Assembly: GCA_016787755.1 (NCBI GenBank)
Contig: JAEUUA010000002.1
Coordinates: 213,288-277,287 of the forward strand
DNA from: Cyclobacteriaceae bacterium
GTDB lineage: Bacteria; Bacteroidota; Bacteroidia; Cytophagales; Cyclobacteriaceae
Direction: 5' to 3'
Length of the DNA: 64,000 bases
Within the stretch, counting starts at the first letter, position 1, and each line of letters starts with the position of its first letter. A program made the position numbers and the translations under genes. The notes under the pieces are model-generated. The model saw only the letters and a program-made list of their open reading frames with translations, was not told the origin of the DNA and ran no database searches. Shown here piece after piece: positions 8,650-16,093 of this stretch.

Positions 8650-10395
8650 ATGAGCCTGACTAGAATTCGAATTATTTTCACTGTTATCCTGGTAGTGTTG
8701 ATCTCAATATGTTTTCTGACTTACCGAAATGTAAGTAATTACATGCAGGAAGTAGCCAAGGTGCGGCATACGAATGAGATCATAAATACGACACAACAAA
8801 TTCTTTCCTCTATCAAGGATGCGGAAACTGGCCATCGTGGATTTCAATTAAGTGATGATGAGTATTACCTTAAACCCTATAAGCAGGCGCTGATAGCAAT
8901 TCCTGAAAATTTTAAAGTGTTAGATAACCTATCTAAAGACGATCAAACTTTGAGAAATAAAGTTGATACGCTTGGATTATTAATTAATAATCAGTTCCGA
9001 ATCATTGCAAGAATTTTAAACACGACCAAACGCAATAACCTCGTGTTGGAACCTGAAGAACTAAAATTATTGGCGGATGGGAGGGCTAATATGGATTCAA
9101 TCAGAAGCTTGAGCAATCTTATCGTGATTGGAGAGCAAAGTAAAATGGTAGAAGCTTTGGAAAATGAAGGTGGCTTTAAGGATCTTGCCCCCACAACATT
9201 TCTAGCCACGGCCTTAATTGCTTGTGGTGCCGTTTTTCTGCTCTTTACCAGAGCCGTTTTGTTGATTCAGGATCGTGACGTAAAATCAATCGAGCTTCGT
9301 ACTGCGCTTGATAATCTTCAGAAAGAGGTGCAAATCAGAAAGTTTACTCAAATCCTGCTTCGAAATGTGTGGGATAATTCCCCGGATGTGATTCAGGTTT
9401 TTGGTGCTATTCGTGACGCCACCGGAAAAATATGCAATTTTAAATTTATTATGGCCAACAAGGCAGCAACGCTTTTGATTGATCGAGATGAAGAGTATCT
9501 TTTAAGTCATACGCTGTTGGAAGTATATCCTGATTATGAAGGAGATTTAATTGAAGAGTATAAGGAGGTAGTGGAAAAAGGTATTACCTATAAAAGAGAA
9601 CAACAATTTGAAGTGAATCATGAGGCAAGATGGTTTAAGTTGGTAGCCGTTCGATTTGAAGATGGGCTTGTAGTTACATTTTCTGATATAACAGACGATA
9701 AAATGAGCGCACTTCTGATACACAAGGCAGAAAGGTTATCGATGACTGGAAAAATCGCACGCACCATTGCTCATGAAATCAGAAATCCTCTCACTAATTT
9801 AAATCTGGCTTTAGAAAATCTGAAAGATGAAATGCCAAAAACAGAAACCGCAAAAATATATTCTGAAATCATCAGCAGGAATTCAAATAGAATAGAGAAA
9901 TTAATCAGCGACTTGTTGAATTCATCAAAGCCCAAAGAACTTCAGCTCGAGTTGATTTCTATCAATGAGCTATTGGAAGATGCACTGCTGTTAGCGAAAG
10001 ATAGGATCAATCTTAAAAACGTAACCCTATCGACAACTTACGCTTCCGAGTTGCCGCGTTTATATGTAGATCGCGAAGAGATAAAAATTGCTTTGTTGAA
10101 TATTATCATCAATGGTATTGAAGCTATTGATAAAGAACATGGAGAACTTAAAATAAGTACCTTTCGGGTAAAGGATACAGTTCGAATCAATATTCATGAT
10201 AATGGAATTGGAATTGCAAAGTCAGAGCTTAATAAATTATTTGATCCCTTCTACACAAATAAACCGAATGGCACCGGCCTGGGATTAACATCAACACTAA
10301 ATATACTTTCAAGCCATAATGCAACAGTTGTTGTCAATAGCACGGTGGGGGCAGGAACTACATTTACATTACAATTTAAGCTAGCAGAAATGTGA
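8650..10395 (+). CDS. CHASE3-PAS sensor histidine kinase
   Basis: This 581-residue protein has an N-terminal membrane helix (about 7-27), a periplasmic CHASE3 domain with the hallmark AETGHRGFQLSDDEYYLKPY, a second membrane helix (about 180-203), a short coiled linker, a PAS-like domain (about 240-355), a HisKA domain with phospho-acceptor His375 in IAHEIRNPLTNL, and a HATPase domain (DNGIGI, GTGLGL). The HEIRNPL form is typical of NtrB-like kinases that pair with NtrC-type regulators, so the sigma-54 regulator at 6383 is a plausible partner, though the genes are separated by the barrel gene. Start ATG at 8650 gives a complete first helix. Confidence 0.92.
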   Translation: MSLTRIRIIFTVILVVLISICFLTYRNVSNYMQEVAKVRHTNEIINTTQQILSSIKDAETGHRGFQLSDDEYYLKPYKQALIAIPENFKVLDNLSKDDQTLRNKVDTLGLLINNQFRIIARILNTTKRNNLVLEPEELKLLADGRANMDSIRSLSNLIVIGEQSKMVEALENEGGFKDLAPTTFLATALIACGAVFLLFTRAVLLIQDRDVKSIELRTALDNLQKEVQIRKFTQILLRNVWDNSPDVIQVFGAIRDATGKICNFKFIMANKAATLLIDRDEEYLLSHTLLEVYPDYEGDLIEEYKEVVEKGITYKREQQFEVNHEARWFKLVAVRFEDGLVVTFSDITDDKMSALLIHKAERLSMTGKIARTIAHEIRNPLTNLNLALENLKDEMPKTETAKIYSEIISRNSNRIEKLISDLLNSSKPKELQLELISINELLEDALLLAKDRINLKNVTLSTTYASELPRLYVDREEIKIALLNIIINGIEAIDKEHGELKISTFRVKDTVRINIHDNGIGIAKSELNKLFDPFYTNKPNGTGLGLTSTLNILSSHNATVVVNSTVGAGTTFTLQFKLAEM

Positions 10396-10446
10396 AAGAC
10401 CGGCTTGGTTAAGAAAGTGCCTTTGTGGTTCAGGGAATTTAATTGG

Positions 10447-10614
10447 TTACTTTTTGAATAGGGATCCGCCAAAAACCAAGGCGAGAACAAAGAGTACGAT
10501 AAATACAAAGAATAATACTTTGGCAATCGATGCTGCACCTGCTGCAATTCCTCCAAAACCAAAGATTGCTGCAATTATTGCGATTACAAAAAAAGTGGCT
10601 GCCCAACGTAACAT
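10447..10614 (-). CDS. DUF1328 (UPF0391/YtjA) small membrane protein
   Basis: The 55-residue product begins [20 protein letters not shown] and has two hydrophobic helices around a glycine/alanine-rich turn ([12 protein letters not shown]), ending GGSLFKK. This is the exact architecture and length of the DUF1328/UPF0391 family. The function is unknown; these genes respond to envelope or osmotic stress in several bacteria. It faces the kinase gene and is divergent from ytxH/csbD. A perfect 6-4-6 dyad lies 88 bases upstream, and a near sigma-54 -24 box (TTGGCACG) also lies upstream. Confidence 0.9.
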   Translation of the reverse strand: MLRWAATFFVIAIIAAIFGFGGIAAGAASIAKVLFFVFIVLFVLALVFGGSLFKK

Positions 10615-10701
10615 AATTTTAGGGTTTAATGTGAAGTATATTATTTATTAATATTCCGACACATATTCGTGCCAATGATGGCCTAGTTTATTTTCGATTG
10701 A

Positions 10702-10717
10702 TTCAAGATAACTTGAA
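10702..10717. promoter_or_regulatory. Perfect inverted repeat TTCAAG-N4-CTTGAA
   Basis: A 16-base dyad with 6-base arms sits between the divergent DUF1328 and YtxH genes, 88 bases upstream of the first and 170 upstream of the second. It has the size of a dimeric regulator's operator. No regulator can be assigned from sequence. Confidence 0.4.
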
Positions 10718-10815
10718 CGATAGAGTGTGTATTCGATGCCTCAGCTTCTCATTTATTCCACAAGAATCCATTCAATATTTTAGCCGGGGGGCTTGAATGA
10801 CGAGTTTATGAAGTG

Positions 10816-10867
10816 GCATGCTATTTATGCTATATGCATAAAATGTATGCAGGGTGCATGCTATTTA
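10816..10867 (+). repeat. Direct repeat GCATGCTATTTA, 40 bases apart, upstream of ytxH
   Basis: Identical 12-base copies lie at 10816-10827 and 10856-10867, with several TATGC/GCATA elements between them. The second ends 19 bases before the YtxH start. The spacing is close to four helical turns, suggesting paired activator sites or a duplicated promoter segment. Confidence 0.4.
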
Positions 10868-10886
10868 ACTTTAAATACTTAAAATT

Positions 10887-11144
10887 ATGAGTGCTCAAAA
10901 AAACTTAATAGGAGGAATTCTTATAGGCAGTGCAATTGGTATCGCAGCTGGACTTCTATTGGCTCCACAAAGTGGCCAAAAATTACGAAGAAGGATTGCG
11001 AGAGGAACCAACGATCTAAAAGATGATGTGGTTGATACAGTATCTGAGACCATTGACTCAGTGCGAATTCAGTTTAACGATAGGTTGAATAAGTTGGCCG
11101 CCAATGGTAAAGCGGCCTTAAATTCAGTCACCGACACAAAATAA
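10887..11144 (+). CDS. YtxH domain-containing protein
   Basis: The 85-residue protein has an N-terminal glycine-rich hydrophobic segment (GGILIGSAIGIAAGLLLAP), the QSGQKLRRRI motif typical of YtxH/GvpP-like proteins, and then an amphipathic helical tail (about 35-85). It is probably anchored in the inner membrane with the helical tail in the cytoplasm. YtxH belongs to general-stress regulons in Firmicutes; in this genome its role is inferred from its csbD neighbour 27 bases downstream, with which it is likely co-transcribed. Confidence 0.88.
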   Translation: MSAQKNLIGGILIGSAIGIAAGLLLAPQSGQKLRRRIARGTNDLKDDVVDTVSETIDSVRIQFNDRLNKLAANGKAALNSVTDTK

Positions 11145-11171
11145 GTAAATTAACCTGTAAACTATTTTAGT

Positions 11172-11366
11172 ATGGCGACAAGCAGTAAACTTCAATTTAA
11201 GGGTAACTGGAATGTAATGAAAGGTAAGCTTAAACAAAAGTACGGTGAGCTTACAAATGATGACCTTAGATATGTTGAAGGACAAGAAGACGAACTGTAC
11301 GGAAGAATTCAAAAACGCCTGGGTAAATCCATTAGCGAATTGAATCAGGTGTTAGAATCTCTTTGA
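11172..11366 (+). CDS. CsbD family stress protein
   Basis: The 64-residue protein matches CsbD: the core is FKGNWNVMKGKLKQKYGELT followed by a DDLRYVEGQEDELYGRIQKRLGK block. It is small, hydrophilic and probably cytoplasmic. Its function is unknown, but CsbD genes belong to stress regulons. It is the second gene after ytxH and is followed by a strong terminator. Confidence 0.93.
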   Translation: MATSSKLQFKGNWNVMKGKLKQKYGELTNDDLRYVEGQEDELYGRIQKRLGKSISELNQVLESL

Positions 11367-11383
11367 GAATAGAAGTGAAATCC

Positions 11384-11414
11384 AAGGGACACCAATTCGA
11401 GTGTCCCTTTTTTT
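11384..11414 (+). terminator. Rho-independent terminator after csbD
   Basis: The perfect 9-base stem AAGGGACAC/GTGTCCCTT has an 8-base loop and runs into seven T. It begins 18 bases after the csbD stop and ends the ytxH-csbD transcript. Confidence 0.9.
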
Positions 11415-11561
11415 ATGTATGTGAAAATGAATTACAATGATGCGATGGTAATGATTTATGTAACAAACTTGATAATATCCTGTTTAAAGATGTCTTCCAA
11501 CAAATGAAAATTCAGCTACAATCTTTTAAATTTAACTGATTTTAATAATAAGAATACTTAG

Positions 11562-11896
11562 TTTTCTGAAAATTTGAATGTCACGCGAGATGCAATAAAC
11601 GAGGAACAAGATGAAATTTCTGATCGATTGAAAACTGCGAAAGAAATATCAAAGGGTAAGTGAGGAGAATTCAAAACGATCTTACCAAGCAGCACTGATT
11701 GATAAAGCACTGGGTGATTTTTTTAGTCAAAGGAAGCATGAAACGATCTTGAAAGTATGTTGCAGAAATCTGAGAATGAAGAATTTTGGTTTGAGTTAAA
11801 TGGAATCAAAGTTGTGATTGATGATCAGTCATTTTTTTTGAATTGGCAGATAAGAGTAAGCCCCAGGCTTTCATTTCAGGAACCCGATCGAATATA
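11562..11896 (+). pseudogene. Degenerate coding remnant with two frameshifts
   Basis: Between csbD and the AI-2E gene a protein-like sequence can be read only by changing frame twice. Frame 1 gives NLNVTRDAINEEQDEISDRL and stops at 11661. A shift near 11658 gives SKRSYQAALIDKALGDFFSQ. A shift back near 11745-11756 restores the first frame and gives SENEEFWFELNGIKVVIDDQ. The composition is charged and helical, like a real protein. Its 3' end overlaps the AI-2E gene. No ATG starts it. I do not recognise the family; chance open frames remain possible. Confidence 0.35.
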
Positions 11897-12891
11897 ACCT
11901 TCATAACGGCTAACCCCGGAATAGCCAGAAACATACCCGGAATACCACACAAAGCTCCGCCCACCAGCACGCCTATAATGGTTACCAATGCATTGATCTT
12001 TACTTTCGATCCAACGATAAGTGGCATTCCGATATTATTATCGAAAATCTGAACAATTAGCAGTACTACCCCTACCCAAATGGCTTCTATTTGGTTATCT
12101 GTACTTACCAAGGTAACGAGCATACACAGTAAATTGGCTATCAGCATACCTGCATACGGTATAAGGTTCAGCAAGGCAGCCAATAGAGCCAGAAAGACAG
12201 CATATTTTATTCCAATAATCAGAAAGCCAGCTGTGTTGAGCGCAAATACTAACCCGGTTTCTAAGCACAAGCCCAATACGAATCGTTGAGCTACATTTGT
12301 TGATTCTTGTATTACTTCTGTAACTTTTTCTTCAGAACCATTTTTAAAAGTACTTATCAAAAACTGTTTTATCGTACTACGATAATACATTAACAAAAAT
12401 GTATAAATAGGAAGTAGCACCATATAACTAATTACATTAGTAAGTGTGGCAACTGTATTTCCTAGGAAATCAGAATTTCCTTTCTTTATATTTTCTGTAA
12501 AATCCTTGATGAATTGATTTTGTTTTGTGATTGTAACTTTGGTTTCCTGTTTGAACCATCGTTGTATAGACGTAAATAGGCTGTTTATTTTTTGCTTTAT
12601 TTCTGGAAGATCATCAAAAAAATGAACTACCTGGTAGGATAGAAAGTATAGCAAACAACTAAATACTATAAAAAAAAGAACGAGTGGAATCAAAATTGAA
12701 AGAGATTCCGGAACTTTTTTTCGTAGTAGATAGCGTGATGCCGGAAGCAAAAGAGTGCCTAGCAAAATAGCAAAGAAGATTGGAAGCAATAAATCTTGTC
12801 CAATGTAAAGTCCAGCTCCAAGTATGGATAACGTAATTAAGTTGGTGCTTAAGCGCTGATGAAAGGCTGAGTTAGTAGTTTCCATATTCAA
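11806..12891 (-). CDS. AI-2E family transporter (PerM/YdiK type)
   Basis: The 361-residue integral membrane protein has about seven or eight helices. Two or three are at the N terminus, followed by a soluble helical section (about 85-145, rich in K/E/Q) and a C-terminal membrane block with the family's LLNLIPYAGMLIANLLCMLV and IIGVLVGGALCGIPGMFLAIP motifs. The family includes the autoinducer-2 exporter TqsA and Na+/H+ antiporter-like members; the substrate here cannot be told. It is monocistronic. The last few codons overlap the degenerate reading frame on the other strand. Confidence 0.92.
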   Translation of the reverse strand: MNMETTNSAFHQRLSTNLITLSILGAGLYIGQDLLLPIFFAILLGTLLLPASRYLLRKKVPESLSILIPLVLFFIVFSCLLYFLSYQVVHFFDDLPEIKQKINSLFTSIQRWFKQETKVTITKQNQFIKDFTENIKKGNSDFLGNTVATLTNVISYMVLLPIYTFLLMYYRSTIKQFLISTFKNGSEEKVTEVIQESTNVAQRFVLGLCLETGLVFALNTAGFLIIGIKYAVFLALLAALLNLIPYAGMLIANLLCMLVTLVSTDNQIEAIWVGVVLLIVQIFDNNIGMPLIVGSKVKINALVTIIGVLVGGALCGIPGMFLAIPGLAVMKVIFDRVPEMKAWGLLLSANSKKMTDHQSQL

Positions 12892-13053
12892 GGCATATAT
12901 AAAAGCATAGGATTTATTTTACTACTTAAAAAAAGATCTGGAATATTGGTAATTAATTACCTATGTGAATTCCTTTGTTCAGTTGTAAGTAGATTAAAAA
13001 TTGTACAAGGTTTAATTCTTGATTTGTTATATGTTTATACACTCGCTTAATCA

Positions 13054-13090
13054 AGAAAAAATTAGGGCGAACAGTGAAGGTGTTCTCCCT
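13054..13090 (-). terminator. Terminator downstream of the OmpA-like gene
   Basis: The stem AGGGAGAACA/TGTTCGCCCT has one mismatch and a 7-base loop, and is followed on the minus strand by a T-rich run. It lies 20 bases past the stop of the OmpA-like gene. Confidence 0.75.
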
Positions 13091-13110
13091 ATTTTATTTT
13101 TTCGATAAGA

Positions 13111-13797
13111 TTAATTCAATTCTCCTTTTTCAGCGGCTTTCTTCATTCGTTCATTGGCAAAGATGGCAACCTCAACTCTTCGATTTTTCTGGCTTCCACT
13201 GTTTGTTTTGTTGCTGGCAATAGGTTGCTCTTCGCCATAACCAATTGCCGTCATTCGTTGAGCAGCAACTTGCTGAGCTAACAGAAAACTCCGTACCGAT
13301 GCAGCTCTCTTTTCTGATAATTCCTGATTGTATTTGTTAGTACCAGAAGCATCAGTATGACCTTCTATCAAAATATTGGTATCATCATATTTATTAAGCG
13401 TAGAGGCTAATTGAGAAAGGTTGGTTTCAGTCGCTGCACTTAGATTGGACTTGTTTAAATCAAACATTAAACCAGAATCGAAAGTAATTTTAATACCTTC
13501 TCCAACCCGTTCAACGTTAGCTCCTTTAAGGTCGTTACTAAGTTCTTCAGCTTGCTTATCCATTCTTCGGCCGATGAGCGCACCGGTAGCACCACCCACA
13601 GCGGCTCCTATAATTGCGCCCACGGCAGTATTACCAGATCGATTTCCAATCACCCCACCAATAACGGCACCACTGCCTGCTCCAATGGCTCCACCTTTTT
13701 GAGTGCGGGTGGCATTGCAACTTAATAGGAGAGATACTGCCACGAAGTAACATATCACTGTAAATAGTTTGTGAGTTTTTAAAGTTTGTAGTTTCAT
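13111..13797 (-). CDS. OmpA-family lipoprotein with glycine-zipper segment
   Basis: The 228-residue protein starts with a lipoprotein signal ending LLLSC (lipidated Cys27). It continues with a glycine-zipper stretch (about 34-80, many GxxxG/A repeats such as GAIGAGSGAVIGGVIG). The C-terminal OmpA-like peptidoglycan-binding domain (about 105-215) carries ILIEGHTDASG and LSEKRAASVRSFL, ending in NRRVEVAI. It should anchor the outer membrane to peptidoglycan. A near-match to a sigma-54 promoter (TGGCAT-N5-TTTGA on the minus strand, 13829-13843) sits 32 bases upstream, so it may belong to the same regulon as the gene at 14089. Confidence 0.93.
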   Translation of the reverse strand: MKLQTLKTHKLFTVICYFVAVSLLLSCNATRTQKGGAIGAGSGAVIGGVIGNRSGNTAVGAIIGAAVGGATGALIGRRMDKQAEELSNDLKGANVERVGEGIKITFDSGLMFDLNKSNLSAATETNLSQLASTLNKYDDTNILIEGHTDASGTNKYNQELSEKRAASVRSFLLAQQVAAQRMTAIGYGEEQPIASNKTNSGSQKNRRVEVAIFANERMKKAAEKGELN

Positions 13798-14007
13798 GAT
13801 TTCGATTTTAATGATTTAGTCGGGATACTCAAATGAGATGCCATATACCCTCATGTTGCTAAACCGTGCAAAGGCTGGTTGAAATGGGTTGTTGGTATTG
13901 CTCATTTAAAATACTATTTCGTAAATCTTGAGCATAGAAGTTTACAGGTGGGGAAATTTATCCTCAACTATTTTGTTTGGATAGCGAAATCTTTAATGTA
14001 TTTGAGT

Positions 14008-14023
14008 TGGCAGTTATATTGCA
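14008..14023 (+). promoter_or_regulatory. Sigma-54 -24/-12 promoter element
   Basis: TGGCAGTTATATTGCA matches the RpoN consensus TGGCAC-N5-TTGCA with correct GG-to-GC spacing and one substitution. The -12 TTGCA is exact. It overlaps a tandem 11-base repeat (TTGCATATTCA at 14019-14029 and 14030-14040). The expected transcription start is near 14034, just upstream of the small gene at 14063/14089. A sigma-54 activator gene lies 7 kb away. Confidence 0.55.
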
Positions 14024-14088
14024 TATTCATTGCATATTCATAATTAATTAGATCAAATAATTATGAGAGCGCGGGCGTAATTTTAATA

Positions 14089-14274
14089 GTGGCGGGTATA
14101 ATCATGACAGCCTTTACGGGATTTACATTAATCACTAAAAAGGAAGTGGTTGATTTGGGTGCTGTAGAAATTAACAGAGAGGAAAGGACACCTCTTTATT
14201 GGTCTCCTATAACAGGTTCTATCCTGGCAGCAGCCGGTCATGTATTAATTGCAGTCAACAAGGGGAAAAAGTAG
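14089..14274 (+). CDS. Small two-helix membrane protein, possible N-terminal frameshift
   Basis: The frame encodes a helix (AGIIMTAFTGFTLI), a soluble loop with KKEVVDLGAVEINREE, and a second helix (SPITGSILAAAGHVLIAV). This resembles small membrane proteins of the type 'EKVVDLGPIEV...' found in many Gram-negatives. In this frame only GTG 14089 or ATG 14104 can start it, which shortens helix 1. An ATG at 14063 in another frame stops after five codons. Removing one CG from the GCGCGGG at 14069-14075 would join it as MRAGVILIVAGIIM, a complete first helix. So the gene is either read from GTG or carries a 2-base insertion. Confidence 0.6.
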   Translation: MAGIIMTAFTGFTLITKKEVVDLGAVEINREERTPLYWSPITGSILAAAGHVLIAVNKGKK

Positions 14275-14324
14275 AGCCGCAACATCTTATTGCCTGGCCA
14301 ATCAGCGGTGTCGATGTAATTGAC

Positions 14325-14720
14325 TTAAGGTACCAATACCATAGGAACACTCACCTTGGCAATTAATTCGTCTAATGCTTCCTTATTTCCAGGGATTCGT
14401 TTATCTATGATTAGAAAATCAATAGTCTGGTTCTTTATCAGTTCTTCTATTCGATGAACAACAAAACCTACTTCAACTTTAAAGTCATAAGATACTCCAC
14501 TTCCCTTTAAAATTTCCTTTTCAATTTGGGTAAAGTTATCCTTAGCCTCCACTTCCATTTTTTTCTTGAGTCCAACAGCTTCTTCAAAGGGCATTTTAAT
14601 AAGTCGAAACGTGTAAAGGATGGTAAGGTGAGCCTTTAATTGTTTGGTAAGCATAGCTGCCCATCGTAAAGCATCACGCGATGATTCAGTGAAATCAATT
14701 GTACATAAAATTTGGGTCAT
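14325..14720 (-). CDS. Universal stress protein (UspA family), single domain
   Basis: The 131-residue protein has the Usp alpha/beta fold. The N-terminal strand TQILCTIDFTESSRDALRWA carries the conserved Asp, a helix and long linker follow, and the protein ends with VSVPMVLVP. The usual ATP-binding GxxGxxxxxxGS motif is missing; the region instead reads IIDKRIPGNKEALDELIAKV. It is therefore probably a non-nucleotide-binding variant. It is divergent from the PAS kinase gene with 71 bases between them. Confidence 0.85.
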   Translation of the reverse strand: MTQILCTIDFTESSRDALRWAAMLTKQLKAHLTILYTFRLIKMPFEEAVGLKKKMEVEAKDNFTQIEKEILKGSGVSYDFKVEVGFVVHRIEELIKNQTIDFLIIDKRIPGNKEALDELIAKVSVPMVLVP

Positions 14721-14791
14721 AGATGACAGTTCAGGATACGAACATACTTGGTTATGGAGCCTGTAAGGTCATACATCGATCAACTTAGAAA

Positions 14792-16093
14792 GTGATTTTT
14801 GTCAGGTTTATCAGAATTGTTTTTTGTCTAAATTGCGTGATCGACTCACCTGCATCCATACCCTTTGCATCCAATGATGCCTTTCGCGAGATCTTTCAAA
14901 GCATGTCGGAGGGTATTATCATGGTGGATGAATCAGGAAAGATTATTCTCTCAAACCCCGTAGCCGAAATTCTGTTTGGTTATGGGAAAAATGAACTGAA
15001 TGGACTCACCATGGAGTGTCTGCTACCGGAGCGGTATCAAGGCCATCATAGCCATTTAAGAGCCGGGTTTAATGCGCACCCGGAGCCTCGCAGGATGGGC
15101 GTGGGTCGGGACTTGACGGCTTTGAGAAAAGATGGTTCGGAGTTTCCGGTGGAAATAAGTCTGAGTTATACGCGATTACAGGATCAGCTATTAATAATGG
15201 CGTTTGTGAGCGATATTTCGCAACGGAAAAAATCTGAAGAAGCCCTGAAGCGGAGCGAAGAACAATTGATTGTTTATGCTGCCGAGCTTGAAAAGAAAGT
15301 TCAAATGCGCACCGAGGCGTTGAATTCTTCGATTCAGGAGTTAGAGGACGAAGTAAAAGAACGGAAGAAAGCGGAGGAAGAGGCCCACAAGGCACTGGAG
15401 AAAGAACGCGAACTTAATGAGTTAAAATCCAAATTTGTTTCCATTGCATCGCACGAGTTCCGTACACCCCTCAGCACCATATTGAGCTCCACTTCCCTCA
15501 TTAATCAATATAACGACCTTGGAGATCCTGATAAGGTGAAAAAGCATGTATTACGGATAAAAAATTCAGTGAATCACCTTACTTCCATACTCAATGATTT
15601 TCTTTCCCTTGGCAAGTTGGAAGAAGGGAAGATCGATTTGCAGGTCGATTATTTTAGTCCGCGCGAATTTTTAGATGAAGTAAAAGAAGAACTTAAGTCT
15701 ATCTTAAAGAGTGGCCAGAACATACATATTGAGTGTCAGGCTACTTCCAGTATGGTCTATTCTGATACTCGCATTCTTCGCAATATCTTTTTTAATCTGG
15801 TCTCAAATGCAAGTAAGTATTCTGGTGCCGAACAAAATATCTATCTTTCCTGTTCGCACGATAAAAAAAATATTTCGTTTAAGATTCGTGATGAGGGAAT
15901 TGGGATTCCTTTTTCCGATCAAAAACATATGTTTGAAAGATTTTTTAGAGCAAGCAATGCCGACCAAATACAAGGTACAGGCTTAGGATTAAATATTGTT
16001 AAGCGATATACAGAATTATTAAGAGGAACCATCACGTTTACAAGTGAATGTGGAAAAGGCACAACTTTTATTTTAGAAATACCTATTGAATGA
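14792..16093 (+). CDS. PAS-domain histidine kinase, FixL-like
   Basis: A PAS domain (about 28-152) is followed by a long coiled coil (about 152-208), HisKA with His221 in IASHEFRTPLST, and HATPase (DEGIGIP, GTGLGL). There is no membrane helix, so it is cytosolic. From Y82 to R106 the PAS domain aligns without gaps to the FixL haem region: H86 takes the place of the proximal haem His200 and R106 that of Arg220, while positions 206 and 214 differ. Many non-haem PAS domains share this pattern, so oxygen sensing is inference. The start is uncertain: GTG 14792, GTG 14837 or later. Its stop overlaps the next gene by ATGA, indicating coupled translation with its likely partner. Confidence 0.88.
   Translation: MIFVRFIRIVFCLNCVIDSPASIPFASNDAFREIFQSMSEGIIMVDESGKIILSNPVAEILFGYGKNELNGLTMECLLPERYQGHHSHLRAGFNAHPEPRRMGVGRDLTALRKDGSEFPVEISLSYTRLQDQLLIMAFVSDISQRKKSEEALKRSEEQLIVYAAELEKKVQMRTEALNSSIQELEDEVKERKKAEEEAHKALEKERELNELKSKFVSIASHEFRTPLSTILSSTSLINQYNDLGDPDKVKKHVLRIKNSVNHLTSILNDFLSLGKLEEGKIDLQVDYFSPREFLDEVKEELKSILKSGQNIHIECQATSSMVYSDTRILRNIFFNLVSNASKYSGAEQNIYLSCSHDKKNISFKIRDEGIGIPFSDQKHMFERFFRASNADQIQGTGLGLNIVKRYTELLRGTITFTSECGKGTTFILEIPIE

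Noticed and set aside
10454..10651. Plus-strand frame of 65 codons
   Set aside because: It is antisense to the DUF1328 gene (10447-10614), whose length and motifs match a known family; the plus frame is its shadow.
13421..13702. Plus-strand frame of 93 codons with Pro/Ala repeats
   Set aside because: It is antisense to the glycine-zipper part of the OmpA-like gene.
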